This document shows positions 34,894 through 47,800 of a stretch of DNA of 64,000 bases, one piece after another (position 1 is the first letter of the stretch; each line of letters starts with the position of its first letter). This DNA is from Ectocarpus siliculosus. Its lineage: Eukaryota > Sar > Phaeophyceae > Ectocarpales > Ectocarpaceae. The stretch is from assembly GCA_000310025.1 (NCBI GenBank), contig FN649750.1, positions 1,960,313 through 2,024,312 on the forward strand, read 5' to 3'. The position numbers and the translations under genes were made by a program. Under the pieces are notes generated by a model. That model was not told the origin of the DNA. It did not search any database and worked only from the letters and a program-made list of their open reading frames with translations.

Positions 34894-37800
34894 TTAGAGA
34901 TCCTCAGGTGCCTTAAGAAGTTCCTAGGGTCGTCGATGTTTCGGTTTTTCGAATGATCGCATTGTTGTTGTGGAAGCGAAAGACGACGTGGGAGAGGCAG
35001 GACACTCTTAACGTGCCCAAAACGGATGGTTACTCCTCCCGATGCCCCAATACTTCCCTGGTTGTACCGTGCCAAATGAAGGGGCGGACGAACCCCAAAC
35101 AACATGGGCTCTGCAATAACTCACCAGCATCTTGGCCGCTGCGCTGCCGCAAGGCATGTCAAGCGCAAGCGGTTGCTCGGCTGAACCTGATCCCTCTGGC
35201 TCGCAGAAGAGGTTTGCCAAGGCTGCACAGGCCAGGTCCTGAAAGGGCACCGACGAGGGCGGGAAACGTTAATTGGTATTTGAGTGCCAAGTTCCGCCAA
35301 GAAATGAACACGCACGACGACCGTGTAGGCGCTTTCTGCCTTGTGGGGAATGTGAAGACTTTGGAGCAAGGATAGGATCGTCCACGCATAGGACTCGGTC
35401 AGATAGACGAAGTTTGGGAATAGTTTGAACAGGCACGGGGTGGGTTGGACAACGTAGAAGATCGTAGGACCGAAGGGATACGAATGGCGGGTATGCCCAC
35501 GTGCATGTCGGGTTCGGTGACGAGGTCTTGAACGGGGGAGGTAGGCGGCGGCATTCTCAACGACAACATGATGGCGCGACAGCAGGAAAGAAAGACAATT
35601 CAGTTGCGCGTGTGGCACACAAGTCTCGAGCATCGAAAGGAAACATGGGATTGCTCACCTGCAACATGGCGTTGCCATGCTCGCGAGCGATGATGCTGAG
35701 AAGCACCTGTCCCGTCCGAGCGTCCGAAAAGGCAAGCCGGCCAACCGTGTCAAAGACATTGGCTGTGATCTCTACGAGACCCCGAAGCGAAGCCACTGCG
35801 GCGGCGGTATGAACCTGACCACAGTCACGGCAAAGGACGAGACACTTTTGAACCAGGCCATCCAGAGGTAGATTGATAAACCGTCTTCGTATTGCAAATT
35901 GGGCCGGAGAAATCATCAAGCCACGACGGAAGACCCAACCACTGTTGTCATGATGGCATGGGCAAAGCTTTGGGCTTTCACAAATTCACACTAAAGTCTT
36001 GGTTTCCGCCCATGATTAATGTCAACCCTAGCTAGACCAATGAGGTAACGGTGTTGTGGACGCGACTTGGCTGCCGGCTGGCGTACGGAAAAAGAAGGTC
36101 GATTTCCCCTCTTCTCGTGACAGCGCACCATTTTCCTAACAGTCCAAGGAAGGCGTTCCTGCGAAACTTGCTCCACTTAGGTGAGAGGACATACCAGCAA
36201 GTGCGTATGCTCGTCAGGCGGGTGACGCGACGTCTTCGAGGTTGGCCGCTTGATAAAACATTTGTCGTTCCACATTCAGCACCTTAGGACATTAGACTAT
36301 ATAGTCTCTTGCAACAGTGTTCCTATATCTCCTCACCGGTCCATTGATGACCGCCTTAGAAACACCGCCATCTAACACGACCGCGTCGAACAATCGCAGG
36401 GCCAAAGACAGCGAGCGCCCTCGTGCGATCACCGCTGTCCGCATCGGCGCCTTTATTTCTTCATTTTGCGACGCCCGGTGGTGCTCTGCTCCACCAAGGC
36501 TGCCGTGAGGGACGCCGATGACATCCGATTGCAGATGTAACACGCGAAAAATACCTCCCCAGCATTCATCCTTGCATGAAAGCGGCGGCAGGCACAGGAA
36601 CATGTGAGCAAGAGGAGCTGTAAGGCAGGTCTCAGGGCCGTGTGAAGCATAAGCCGGATGATGTACTATTTATCGTCATGCGCGACATTCCTCGATGATA
36701 GGCATGATATTGAGCAGAGGTCTGCATGTTTTGACCTCAGGCCTTGCCGGTCTGGACAATACCGAGGCCCCTTTCTGCCCAATGAACGGAGACCTACAAG
36801 TAATGATTTCTCTGGATCTCTTCATTGCTCCTACAGCTGAATTGCGTGCCACTTGAAGTCGACTTTGCGAATCAAGCATCGGTCTTTGCGAAGTAGCACA
36901 TCTACGGTACCACCCTCATATGGACGGACTGACCTGCCGAAGTACATCGTCCACGACCTTGCAGACCAAGCCATAGCTAAGGATGGAACGAGGCTCCAAA
37001 AACGATACAACGCCGCCGATGACGCCCTGCATGCAGACGGGTCGAACGCCACGAATCGGGAATAGACACACTAGATATTTTGAAACTGACGCATTGAGCG
37101 ACAAACTGACCGGTGTAGTCGTTGCGCGGTGGGGGCAATATGATTGCTCTCATACGTAATATACTACTTCAATCAAGATGGAGACATTGCCCACGGGGGG
37201 TTACTATTGCTGCTTGGAGACAACAACCAGTATGGATGGGCAGTACTGCATCATGCATGCATGGTGTTCACCCACCATTGGCATACAGTGTAGCTGACGA
37301 AGATGGCGCACGCTTCCAGTGGATTCCTCGCCGCTACAAGACTTGTCCTTGGGGGATCGCGCTTGGTGTCCCGCACGATCATCACCATCGCCACCGCCGC
37401 TTTCACTGCAACCGGCTTTGCTCTCGGCGTGGCTGGCAAAGTCGATGATGTTGAGGTCATTGGTGGCCTCCTGCAGCCGTGAAATTCGTCTCTGGGTCTC
37501 GCGCTGGTCGGCTTGCGACGCTGCGAGGGCGGCCTGTGTCAGTACATTGGGTCGTGGGAGGGGGGAAAACCAAAGCAGCAGTGGCATCAGTGACGTGTGA
37601 TTGCTCGAAGCAAAGTTCGTCGAAACGAGAGATATAGCTAACTATACGTACAATATTGTGCGTGTCTCGAACATGAAGTGCAACACTAACCTTGCTGGCC
37701 GCAAGCCATGCTCGTAGGCCTACTGTGCCGGTGGTCTTGCCGTTCGGGCTGTTGCTGGCGAAGCTTGTTGGTGACTGTGCCGACTCCACAGGGTGAATGT

Positions 37801-37954
37801 TGACTCTTTCATCGACCTTTACTAGAACATCGACTTCCTCCCGACTGTTGCCAAGGTCTGACACAGGAGGGAGCTCGTTCGCCTTTTTGGCAACATTCAT
37901 GGCTTTGATTAGTTGCCTGGCAGCGGATCTGCGTGCTGCGCGGACGGTGTACAT
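34894..37954 (-). CDS. F-box protein with armadillo-like repeats (partial model)
   Basis: Supported exons, gene order: about 37954-37691 (start not fixed), 37533-37276, 37026-36934, 36570-36337, a possible exon near 36170-36040, 35814-35659, 35238-35125 and 34923-34894 with the stop. All listed junctions are phase 0 with fair splice sites (CAG-GTGAGC, CTG-GTGAGT). The join 37276/37026 gives an F-box-like stretch: a run ending S-F-L-E-P-R-S-I-L-S, then L-V-C-K, then W-G-G-I-F-R in the next exon. The 3' exons read as armadillo-type helices (A-A-V-A-S-L-R-G-L-V; L-A-C-A-A-L-A-N-L). F-box proteins recruit targets to SCF ubiquitin ligases. The F-box plus ARM order recalls ARABIDILLO proteins, which is inference. 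The N-terminal part is predicted coiled coil and acidic. The middle exon(s) between 36337 and 35814 are not resolved. Confidence 0.5.
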
Positions 37955-38168
37955 ACAGCAGTAGTTTTCTTTTTCGGTCCCGCCGCATGTTCCTGTCTGA
38001 GACGGTTTCATTCCGGCTCGACTTCCGTGCTTGGCACACAACGCTTTTTCCGTGCTTTGTCTACAGTATCCCCTCTCAAACATTCCTGAAATTCTGTACA
38101 TGTCGCTACGGTTCTGCCCCAAGCAGTCTTGAAGGTGTGGACACGTGAGGGGGGTTGTGCGGCATAGC

Positions 38169-41029
38169 ATGGACCAATCGTTCAAGCTCTCCGACGGCTA
38201 CAGGAATTGGGCTGCATTCGTCGAAGAGGTACCCATCTGATGTTGTCAGATTGTTCACTGGCACGAACTGTAGACTAGACTAGTCTATGATGCATTGAAT
38301 GTGTAATCTACGTACGATATTGCATTACGGTAGTACTGCAGATATTCAGTCTGATATTTCAAGACGACCTTGTTGTAACCAAGGTAGAGTGTGCGTTCAA
38401 CCCCCACCCCGACTTGGTTTTGCGTTGCAACAGTTTCGTAGAATAGAGGAATCGCTGCAGGAGTCCAAGCAATTGGAGCGGGTCCTCGTTGCCCAAGTGA
38501 GTGGAATCGCGGTTTGGCCATATGTACATGTTTTTTTTAATGTTCATCGTTCTGCTGTTGGTGCATGGTTGCTGTTGTTGTTTGGTCCATTTGTGTATCT
38601 TCGCAGTACACCACCCTGACAATCTTAGTGAGATGACACTCTCACACAGTGCCAACTGCGCTGCAGTAACAACCCCCGTAAGAATCCAATGGGCAAAGGA
38701 CAAATTGCGATGCATGCCACCCGTGGCGTAAGAAAATAAGCAGCGCTGGTACAGTCCACGCAGTACGTTCACAACGGTCTTGCCGTGCATCCTTGAAGGA
38801 AATACGTTGTGGTTCTCAGTTTTACGGCAATGCTTCATCTGGTATGCACGATGCCTGTGTTCAACCATGTGCATGCGAGGAAGGTTTTTAGCCGGTCGGT
38901 GGGTTGGAGAAATAGAATACCTACCGCTTACAGTAGCACGGCTCACCTTTTACCCCCCCCCCTGCTTGAACCTCTGGCCTGAGAACGAGTCCCTTCGTTC
39001 CGTTTGGCGCTGTCGTAATCTTCGCGGCGGTCTACAGTGCAATCAGCTAAAGTCCGAGCTTGTCGCCAGCGGTGAGTGCCTAACCACATGACCCCCAGCC
39101 TCACGTGAGAAATGAATGGCATTGACGATATTCCAGGTGAGGTCTACCCCACAACGAGTTCGATATGCACAGGCTACATCGTAATTTTTTTGTTCGTTGT
39201 TGTTGCTGCTTCACATGCCGTTGGTAGTGTTCGGTGGTGCTGCTTGGTGGCGGGCCTGTTTTTTTTTTTGTTAGTTGGTGGTTTTGGCCATGACGATCGT
39301 CACGCTGCACCGGAAAATCGTAGTGTACGTCTTGCCGTACCTTCGCGCCCTCCGCTGTGAAGATTGGCAGGGGAATATTCGCTCACACGATAACTGGTCG
39401 TGCATGTTGATCTCCGAGCCCTCTCGCCTCGTCTACATGTTGTCGTGCATGTCAAATTTCGCTGGTTGCCGTTGGAAAGGCAACAAACTACACACGGTGA
39501 TGAGCGTGCGCGCAGAGGACGAAAGGACCATGGCTCTGCTGCGAAAGGTACTCACTCACTATAATTGCTGGGAGGAGGATTAGCTGGGGGGAGGAGTCAT
39601 GAACGCATGCCTGCGGCCTACTGTAGATCATTCTGCTGGGGCAAAAGCAAGATAAGATTTGTATGTGTAAGGACCAATGTGTGCTGAGCACCCCGTCAAA
39701 TCAAGTCCCACAGGATCCATGAGTGCATTTCTTTGCGTTAGGGCTATATATGCCACATTCGCGAAAGCAATTTGGGCCGAACGCTACCAGGATAACTAAG
39801 ACAAAGTATTTGTCGACCAACCAAACAGGAAGGCACTGTTTCGCAACACTCCGAGGAATTCATTTTTGTGCACTATAAGTACAATTGTAGCGACATCATG
39901 GCGTCACCGGCACAACGGTAGGTGTTTCCCGACATGCTATCCGTTCGTTCTTTTGGTCCATGCGCCCCACAGGAGTGCGACCAATCGATGGTTACCTCGA
40001 TGGAGGCAAAGATCAAGGAAAAGCAGGCCATGACGCTCGTTTCGGGGCTACAAGCGGACATCGAGGCCCTGCAAACCCAGGTGATCCGATCGGCTGACTC
40101 GAAATCAGGAAACTGCCACATTCCCAGAAAAATTAAAGCAGGATCCACCCCGCAGACACCGTATGTCTCAGAAACACCTAGAAACACGCGTCAACTTCTC
40201 ACAACTGTGTCCCATCGTTGCCCACTGCCGAAAGGTTGGGGTCCTTCAGAGCGCTCTCTGGTTAGAGAAGGAGCGAGCTAGCGCGGCTGTCAGAGCTAGC
40301 AGGGGCGCGATCGGCCCGTCCACAAGAGGCGGGGTGTCGAAGGCGGCACTGACGATGACGGGCTCTGCCTCGACGGCGTCGGCAGCAGCGGCAGAGGCGA
40401 CGGCGGTCGCATCCGCGGTGCTGGCGAACAGCTCAAGCCGTGGAGGTGGTGGAGGATTTGGCCCATCAGGGAAACGAAGAAACGGCATCCCCTTGAAGCG
40501 GATAGGGGAACGAGGCGGCCGTCGTCGGCCGGCAACAGCACCAGCCAAAGACACGCAAGCTCTTCGAGGGAAACTCCCTCATGGCAACGCCGGCGATCTC
40601 TACGGCAGGAACAAGCCCCGGGGGGGAGGGGTGGGAGGCAACTGCAGCAGCCAGCATCTCGGCGGTGGCCTTGGCTTTCTCGCCAGCGAGCAGGGGGGTG
40701 GCGCGGGTAGCCCAGACGGGACGACGGCGACTGACGGGTCGTTCACTGACGCCTGGGCGTCCAACGACTACTTCCACGGCGCCGGCGCCGGCGCCGGCGA
40801 AAAGAGCCCACAAGGCTACCAACAGGAGCGGAGTATAGAACAGTTCGTGCTCGATCTCGACGGTCGCAGAGGATATGCCGGTGGTGGTGGTAGTGGAACC
40901 GGTGGCGAGGTAGAAAGCGGTGGTGGGGGCCAAACCACTATCACCCCGTTCCAGAGATGGAAAAGAGAGAGAGGAATTGTCTCGCCGGGAGTTGCCGAGA
41001 TGTTTGGGGGGCAAGGGTGTTGTTCCTGA
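38169..41029 (+). CDS. Coiled-coil protein with Gly-rich tail (seven exons)
   Basis: Exons: 38169-38228, 38434-38496, 38607-38627, 39038-39071, 39480-39547, 39973-40080, 40250-41029, giving 377 residues. Every phase agrees, and most donors are GTGAGT-like, though the first is GTACCC. Residues 20 to about 130 are charged heptad-like sequence (for example R-R-I-E-E-S-L-Q-E-S and E-A-K-I-K-E-K-Q), a likely coiled coil. The last exon adds an Ala-rich linker and a Gly/Ser-rich, disordered tail of about 240 residues. It ends with a short basic-aromatic patch (F-Q-R-W-K-R-E-R) and a C-C-S terminus. No enzyme motif is seen and I do not recognise the family. The gene starts only a few hundred bases from the divergent F-box gene, so the two may share a promoter. 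Very short exons 3 and 4 rest on splice signals only. Confidence 0.6.
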
Positions 41030-41559
41030 GCGCAGAAGCTGGCGCAGACGCGATGTCTCGCTCTCGGTTTTTGAAAGTCTCGCGGGTGCAGAGCGTGAAG
41101 AAAATCGGCGTTGCGAGAAGGAACCCTCGAAAGGGCCGCCTATCTCTTCCTCCACGTGCACGTCGTGCGTAGCCCCAACAACATTGTGTCAATCGAACAA
41201 GATCATCAACAGCAACAACAAGCCAGGTGTTAGATGTTGACATTCCAGCCGCCGGGATTTCAAGACGCAGAAACTCTACTAGTTTGGTCGCCTTCAGTAT
41301 CGGCACTATGAAGCAAGAAGACGTCAAAGATCAAAGACGATAGTTAAACCATCTGGCAATGATCTCCTGTGTTTGGCATTCCAGTCGCTATGCACAGACG
41401 ACGAAAATCCGCTCGGTGGCCTAGATCGATTCTAAAAGCATTTGATTCAGTTTGGCGCAAACCCTGGAATCTGATACTACCGCTGGTGAGCAGGTTGCCC
41501 GCGAGAAGGCGCTCACCGCCAAGGCAGGCTGATCCTAGCTGTAAGACTATGAAAAAGAC

Positions 41560-41754
41560 GTGGGATTCGAACGGCTGGCGCCGAAGGACGCGGCTCAAAC
41601 GGCGCCTAACCCTGAAAAATCGGACACCTACGGTTCCAGGAAATTTCCGGCTCAGATCTACGACGTTGGGAGAGTGGCGTTCACGCTGACGCAGCAGTTC
41701 TTCGAGGATAGCGCCACAGGCAGACTAGCCGAACAATACTCGTCATTTCATTAG
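41560..41754 (+). CDS. Possible exon or gene fragment of unknown type
   Basis: A 64-codon open frame with coding-like composition ends at a TAG. It contains Y-D-V-G-R-V-A-F-T-L-T-Q-Q-F-F-E-D. No start context, splice partner or family was found. The surrounding 41.1-42.2 kb shows nothing else I can support. Confidence 0.25.
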   Translation: MGFERLAPKDAAQTAPNPEKSDTYGSRKFPAQIYDVGRVAFTLTQQFFEDSATGRLAEQYSSFH

Positions 41755-42261
41755 AATTGGAGCTCCTTGGGAGTTTGCTGAAAGCATGCAAACACCAAGA
41801 AAAAACCACGATGAAACTACGGTACGCGAAGCTGCAAGACTTCAGCACACTGGGTAAAATACGCTGACGATCACCAAGCAATGTACGCACGCCTGTCGGG
41901 TCTCGAGATGGAAGCCCCGCCCTACTACTGTATCGTACCAGCAACGGCGAGACAAAACCTTGAGCGAGGAAGCCCAATAGCACACAGCTGTGCAATCTTC
42001 GGCGCACAGAAAGCTGTCGAAACCGCCGCGCTCCGCCACTCTGTAGGGTGCACGCCTCGCTGACGGAGGGGCACAAAATCTCTCCGTAAGAGGTTCCGCC
42101 CATCATCATGTCGCTAAGGTTTGTCCAAAGTCATGTACATAACGCGATCTAACTCCACTTCAATAAACCTTTTGCCGCCACCGCCCACCGAATATCCCAT
42201 ACCCCCCCTCAAAACAACAATGAGGCAAGTCGCCGTGAACAGAAATTCCGCATCGAGAGGA

Positions 42262-42303
42262 TGGCATATACCATGGCATCATTGGCATATACCATGGCAT
42301 CAT
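42262..42303. repeat. 21-bp tandem duplication with CCATGG
   Basis: Two adjacent copies of a unit GGCATATACCATGGCATCAT. The core is again the CCATGG palindrome, but with different arms from the two large arrays. Confidence 0.8.
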
Positions 42304-42309
42304 TTCCCC

Positions 42310-44450
42310 GACAACACGCTGTTCACGGTGAACCCAAGTGGGTCTCCGTAGTGATCGTCTGGTCCACACCAACATACCTTGCGCCCACAAAAGCCGACGA
42401 TGCAAGTGCCACAACAACGGCACTTTCCTCCGTCAACAACACAACACTCACTCTCTCCATAAAGCACTTCATATCCCGCCACAACAGTTTCCCCAGGGAC
42501 AAGGGCAAATAAAACATATTCCACCCTCTCAACCACCGCGATCCCTCTACTCCATGGAGCGGTGCAAGTCCAAATATAAGGCCATTGACGTACGTAAACT
42601 GTTGAAGCTAAGCTCTAGCGACCCACCGGTAGTTACTTCTATACAGCAACACGATGTTTTTTCCCCTGACAAAAACGGTCCATGTGCCAGCATCCCTGAT
42701 CGAATTCAAGGGCGGAGGTTAACAACCAAGCGAAACTTGAACGTCATTCTTCACACTGTTCGCCGCGTTTTGCCCGATACCAATGCGGAAAGGAGGCAGG
42801 CAGCCAACAAAAAGCGCCAAGCGGATTTTCCCCAAAACACGCATTTCTCCAAGGCTGGGCTTGGGGCTGAACAAGCCACCAACACAAAACATAACACGTC
42901 CGGCATGCTACAACAGCGCGCGGAGCTTGCGCACGCGCCGACGATGAAAGAGAGAGGCCACGTTTTCAGGAATGGAACCTCAAATCAGATCGATGTCTTG
43001 TCGATGTATCGATGCTGGGGTGTCGGCAATGATATCGACACCCCCCGACACTGAAAGACGCCTTATGGGTAACATTCTAGCTACCGGCAACGTGGTGCGC
43101 TGACGCCACAGGCCCCCAAACAAGCCAGCAGCTCGTTTTCCACTCTCGAAAGACGCAGCAGCAAGCAGCAGAAGCGGCATCGTCAACATCGACGACAGGG
43201 ACGACGGCAACAGCAGTTTGTGGTCGCTGTCATCCCCCTAATGACCTCCTACCTCCACCGCCGCATCAAGCGAATGCAGCGCCTGGCTCCCTTATCATGT
43301 TCCACAACAGGTAATACCCCCCCCCCCCCTCTCTCTCTCGGTGGACTTATTCATCCCACACTATCAAGCGAATTTGGCCCCACAGTACTCCTGAACAAGG
43401 CCCACAAGCCTTACCGTCACCAAGGAAACACAAAACCAACACTTGAACACAAATCTCCACCCCAAACTCTTAAGCCTCGGCGGAGGAACCTACACGCCTG
43501 TCTCGAATCCTCCGTCCTACCTGCAGGAGTCAAGTTTAGAACCACCTTGTACCCTGCGCGGGGAGCCAAGTCCCCGTGGATGGGGACACACACCCACCCA
43601 TCGGCAGAACACCATCTGGCCCCCCATGAGGACGACGGTGACCGGTGTTGTGTGTCCGCTTGTTCCAAGAAAAGAGTCACGGTGTTATTACCTAGCCACA
43701 TAGCGACGCATGCTTTTAGTGCTCAACCACCTTGCCGCGGGAAAAGAGGGCACAAAGAGTGCACCACAAAGAAACCGAAACGTCGGCGCAGAGTCTCATC
43801 AACACCACAAGAACGAAGTCGACGGCGGCCGCGGTTCACGCCCCTCTTCACAGCGACATATCTGGCGGAAAGCGTCCAACTCTGAGGCAAATTCCCTCGC
43901 GCGGGGCACGAAACAAAAGGGTGCACCACACTCTCACGCTCCAACCAGCCTGACAATAATAAAACACCCAACAGATTAAAACGTAATGCAAGCCCTTCAT
44001 ATTTACACATGCGTCGAGGTCATGTCAGCCTCGTATGCGCAAACCCTCATTTTCACTCTGAAGTTGACCCAAAAAAAAAACATCTCTTCCCCCACTCCCT
44101 TCAAATAAACGTTCAGCGCGCTACTCACGGTGCCAAAACCCTCAAAACCCGCACTGTAAACCGTGTACCAGACCGCCAATCAAAAGCAGAGGGTGCTTTC
44201 CGATAGCGTTCTCCAGCGAACCAATGGAAGCACCGACGGACGGCGCATTGTTCGGCCCACGATGACCATTCAAAATTTAGTCCCCGCACTCTCCGTGGCT
44301 GCCGTATATCACGGGCGATGCGAAGGCCTTCCATGCCCAGCGGGCGCCCGCAGAAAAAAAAAAACTTCCACGTGACACCCGAGGAACGCCCGGCGATCCG
44401 CAGAAGCAACGCAGCTTTGTGCAGTTCCAAAATATTTCTCCTCGACTCAA
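42310..44450. other. No supported gene
   Basis: Overlapping frames on both strands (for example 42338-43054 and 43220-43885, plus) have low-complexity, Pro/Thr/His-rich translations and no motif. I see no splice pattern that links them. Confidence 0.35.
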
Positions 44451-44457
44451 CCCGACC

Positions 44458-44559
44458 AACAATCATGCGCACGTTGGTCTATTCGGTGGATGACGCTTGG
44501 CGTTGTCCAACAAGCATGCGCACGTTGGTCTATTCGGTGGATGACGCTTGGCGTTGTCC
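44458..44559. repeat. 51-bp unit, two tandem copies
   Basis: Two copies of a 51-bp unit (first bases AACAA, containing CATGCGCACGTTGGTCTATT) differ at one base. The unit is divisible by three but no gene is supported here. Confidence 0.85.
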
Positions 44560-44810
44560 GCCCTCTCGATACGCCGACGTCCAGCCAGTGAAGCGCCGGG
44601 AAACGGAGCCGCTTCCCTTTACCCCGTCCTCCCCGTGAATCCGTGGGCGCGCGCCAGCAACAAACCGCACCACGTGCCGTTCTAGCCGTCCGATCTAGTT
44701 TCGGGACAAAACACGACAGCAGCCGCGGCCGGCTCAGCTTCTTCCACACCGACCCACATCCCACCGGAGCAACAGCTCCGAAGAAGGCGTTTCATTTCAG
44801 GCGGGATAAC

Positions 44811-47800
44811 TCAGTCCTCTTTCTTGCCGTTGCCGCTGCTGTGCTTGATGCGGAAGCACTGGATGTCCAGATGCCAGCAGATGTCAGAGATAGCCCCGCT
44901 CACATACCGTAGATAGGACGCCATCGCTATCCCCGAGCCCAGATACAGGGCCTTCTCTGGGTCCATGGGGGACGTCTCGCCGAGCCTGTCCGGGGGGCAA
45001 CAAGAGACAGAGCATGATGGATTGGAGGTCGGGCGGGGAGGGGGAGGGGGGGGGGTGCCTTCTTTCAAGCACCGTGTTTTCGAGGAGGTGTACTACACAC
45101 ATGGCATGAGGAGGTAGGTGACAGGGAGGTGGTGTGTCTTCCAAGTGCCTGCTTTGGGGTTGGTAGCTAGGAGGTTTACCGTAGACATGGCATGAGAACA
45201 TGAGAATAGGGAGGCGAAGAGGGCTGCAGGGGGTGTAGTGTTGTGCTTCAGACTTTTTTCTACATCATCGGCACCGTACCGAGTTTCCAAGCCTGGCATG
45301 GCGACAAAGAGACAAGAGTACGAGTGTCAGGTTGCCAAGGGTAGAAGGACGGAGGGGTGCTCGGACCTTGTGTGCGAATGGGTACCAGCACCGCGCTTGC
45401 GTGGCGAAAGAACGAGAGAACAAAGCAACGATGGCAGGTGGGAGGTGCCGTTGGATGTTGAGCTGGAAAGTTGGTAAAACGGGGCGGTTTTCGCGTCTGT
45501 GTAAAGCCCGGTATGTTTTACCGAAATTCGGTATGCCCACTCATGCTGTTGTCTAAACGTGTCGAGATACCCATGTACATCGGGGTGTCCAGATAACACG
45601 GTGGCGTGCCTGCAATCAACATAGGTGTTCTACCGAATATGAACACAAACGGAGTGCTGTTGCCCATTGTTGATGAATACCTATTATGGCTTGTGGAGGA
45701 AGGCGAGGAGTTGCTACGGGGGAAACAAACGCAAGTTTCATCCCATGTCGAGAGAAACAAACGCACGCACACAAACACACACCATCACACACAACACTTC
45801 CTTACCCCAGCGTTGGCAAGTAGACGTTAAGGGTCACGGCGGCCAGGACGAGGAGAGACGGGCACGTCACGTCCTGCAAGGACAGTGCCGACTTGGCCAT
45901 GTGGTGCACGATCATTTGGCTCTGCGATCGTCAGAATATCCGGAGACGCGGCGGGAAGGGCTAGCGGTCATGAAAAAAAAGGTAGAGCGATAGCGGTTAG
46001 AGGATGCAGAGGATGCACCCGATGTTGGGAGCGCTTTGTGCAGAGTGGGATCATTTTGTCTCGGGTAGCCTTCAAGCTAATCGGCTAGGTATGTGCCTGC
46101 CCACTTGTCGTCATTGTGGGCCCGCGGGAGGGGGGGGGGGGGGCTTCCCCTTGAGCCTCTGCCTACATTGCTGGAAACACAAACGAAAGCACAGAAAGGC
46201 GGTCATTCGCGCGAAGACTGGTAGAAGGCGAAACAGCGACGGCAGCCGATGTAGACCAAGAGTCGTTGCCTCCACTCTCTCTCACCGTGAGATGCGTAGT
46301 GACCGTCCCGAGCATGAATAGCTGCAGCCCCGTGTGCTTCACGAACACCGGCAAGGCGGGCCCCATGGAGAGCGCAACGCCTAGACCCATCGCCGCCGAC
46401 ATGGCCAGCAGCTGCAGCACTCCCGGGTACACTCCGATCTAACACGGGGCGGACGCGGGGGATAAGGAGACTGGTAAGAGTGTGTCCTCCACACGCCGAG
46501 CAACTCGCTGAGAAAAGTAGGAGAATGTCCGCCAAAATCCGAGCAACTCGCTAGGAAAACCACGGCCGGGGCTAGCACTTCGATCAGTCGGAGTACACAA
46601 CGGGTGCTGGTAGACGCACGCCCGTCAACAGAACAAACTTGATTCAACAAGACTTCGGATTCCTCTCGCCCTTCTTCCCGCCCTGGCGGCCTCGACATCT
46701 ACCGGTACCCTTACAGCAGTACCCCTTACACGGAGCCCCACCCTGTATCTTGCGCCGTGTTCGGCTACGAGTTACTAGACTGTCAACAGACCTAATATGA
46801 CGTCACTTTGCTAACCTCCCCCGACTCCTTCTCCACACATGCTCGCGACTTCCGATCCCATTGTCTTCAACTCCCTCCCTTCCCCCCCCTACAAGCTCAC
46901 CTCCCTACGAGCTCGTCGATACCACAACGGAAAAAAAAAAACAGCGAAAACTATTCGGATATTAAAATGAGAGCTCCATTCACTGCAAACACGTACCCCT
47001 CTGTAGCCCCTCGTGGGGCCGCCGATATTCTTACCCCGACCGTTCTCACCGTTTTGAGTCCCCTCTCCTCCTCGGGCAGATCCTCCGGGCGACTGGCCCA
47101 GACCCTCCGGATGTTGGAGGAAACCATCGCTATAGCCGGAGGAATGAGCGCCCACACCATGGCCTGCAGCACACTCACCCTCAAGTCCGTTCCTGGCAGT
47201 GTTACGGCTGTCGACCAAATGTCTTGCCCTGCCAAAAAGCGGGAAGGGCGGAGGGGGGGGGGTGAGGCCACAGGAGCCTCAGCGCTTGGAGGAGGGGGCG
47301 AACACGTACACAACCGCGTACGCGTACATACGTTGTTGAGCTTTCATGATCATCAGCTACACCATGACCTTACCCAATCTCGGAACGCCCGTAGGCAGCT
47401 TCCCGCAGAAGCCGTGAAGGCTGGATATCAGCGGCAAGTGACAAGGTTCACCCCTCTTACATTTAACAGCAAACCAGCCAAAACATCAGCGGCGGCGGCA
47501 TCAGCAGCAACACCAGCAGTTGCACAGTAGCACACGCCGTCACATCGCTCACCAAAGAAGGCCGAGACCACGAAGAGCCCCATCTGGATGACCTGCGACT
47601 CCGTTACGCCCATGTAACCGTTGGACCAGTTGAGCGTGCCCGTGTGGTACTCCTCCCACTGAGCCATGTAGAACACGCCCTCCACGATACAGAAGAGGAT
47701 CATCACGTTGGGCGTCGGGCCTACTTCCAGCGTGGCGCACATCGCCACGAAGCAGAGTACCTGCAGAACAAGGAATGGATGGATGGATGGATGGCTGCCA

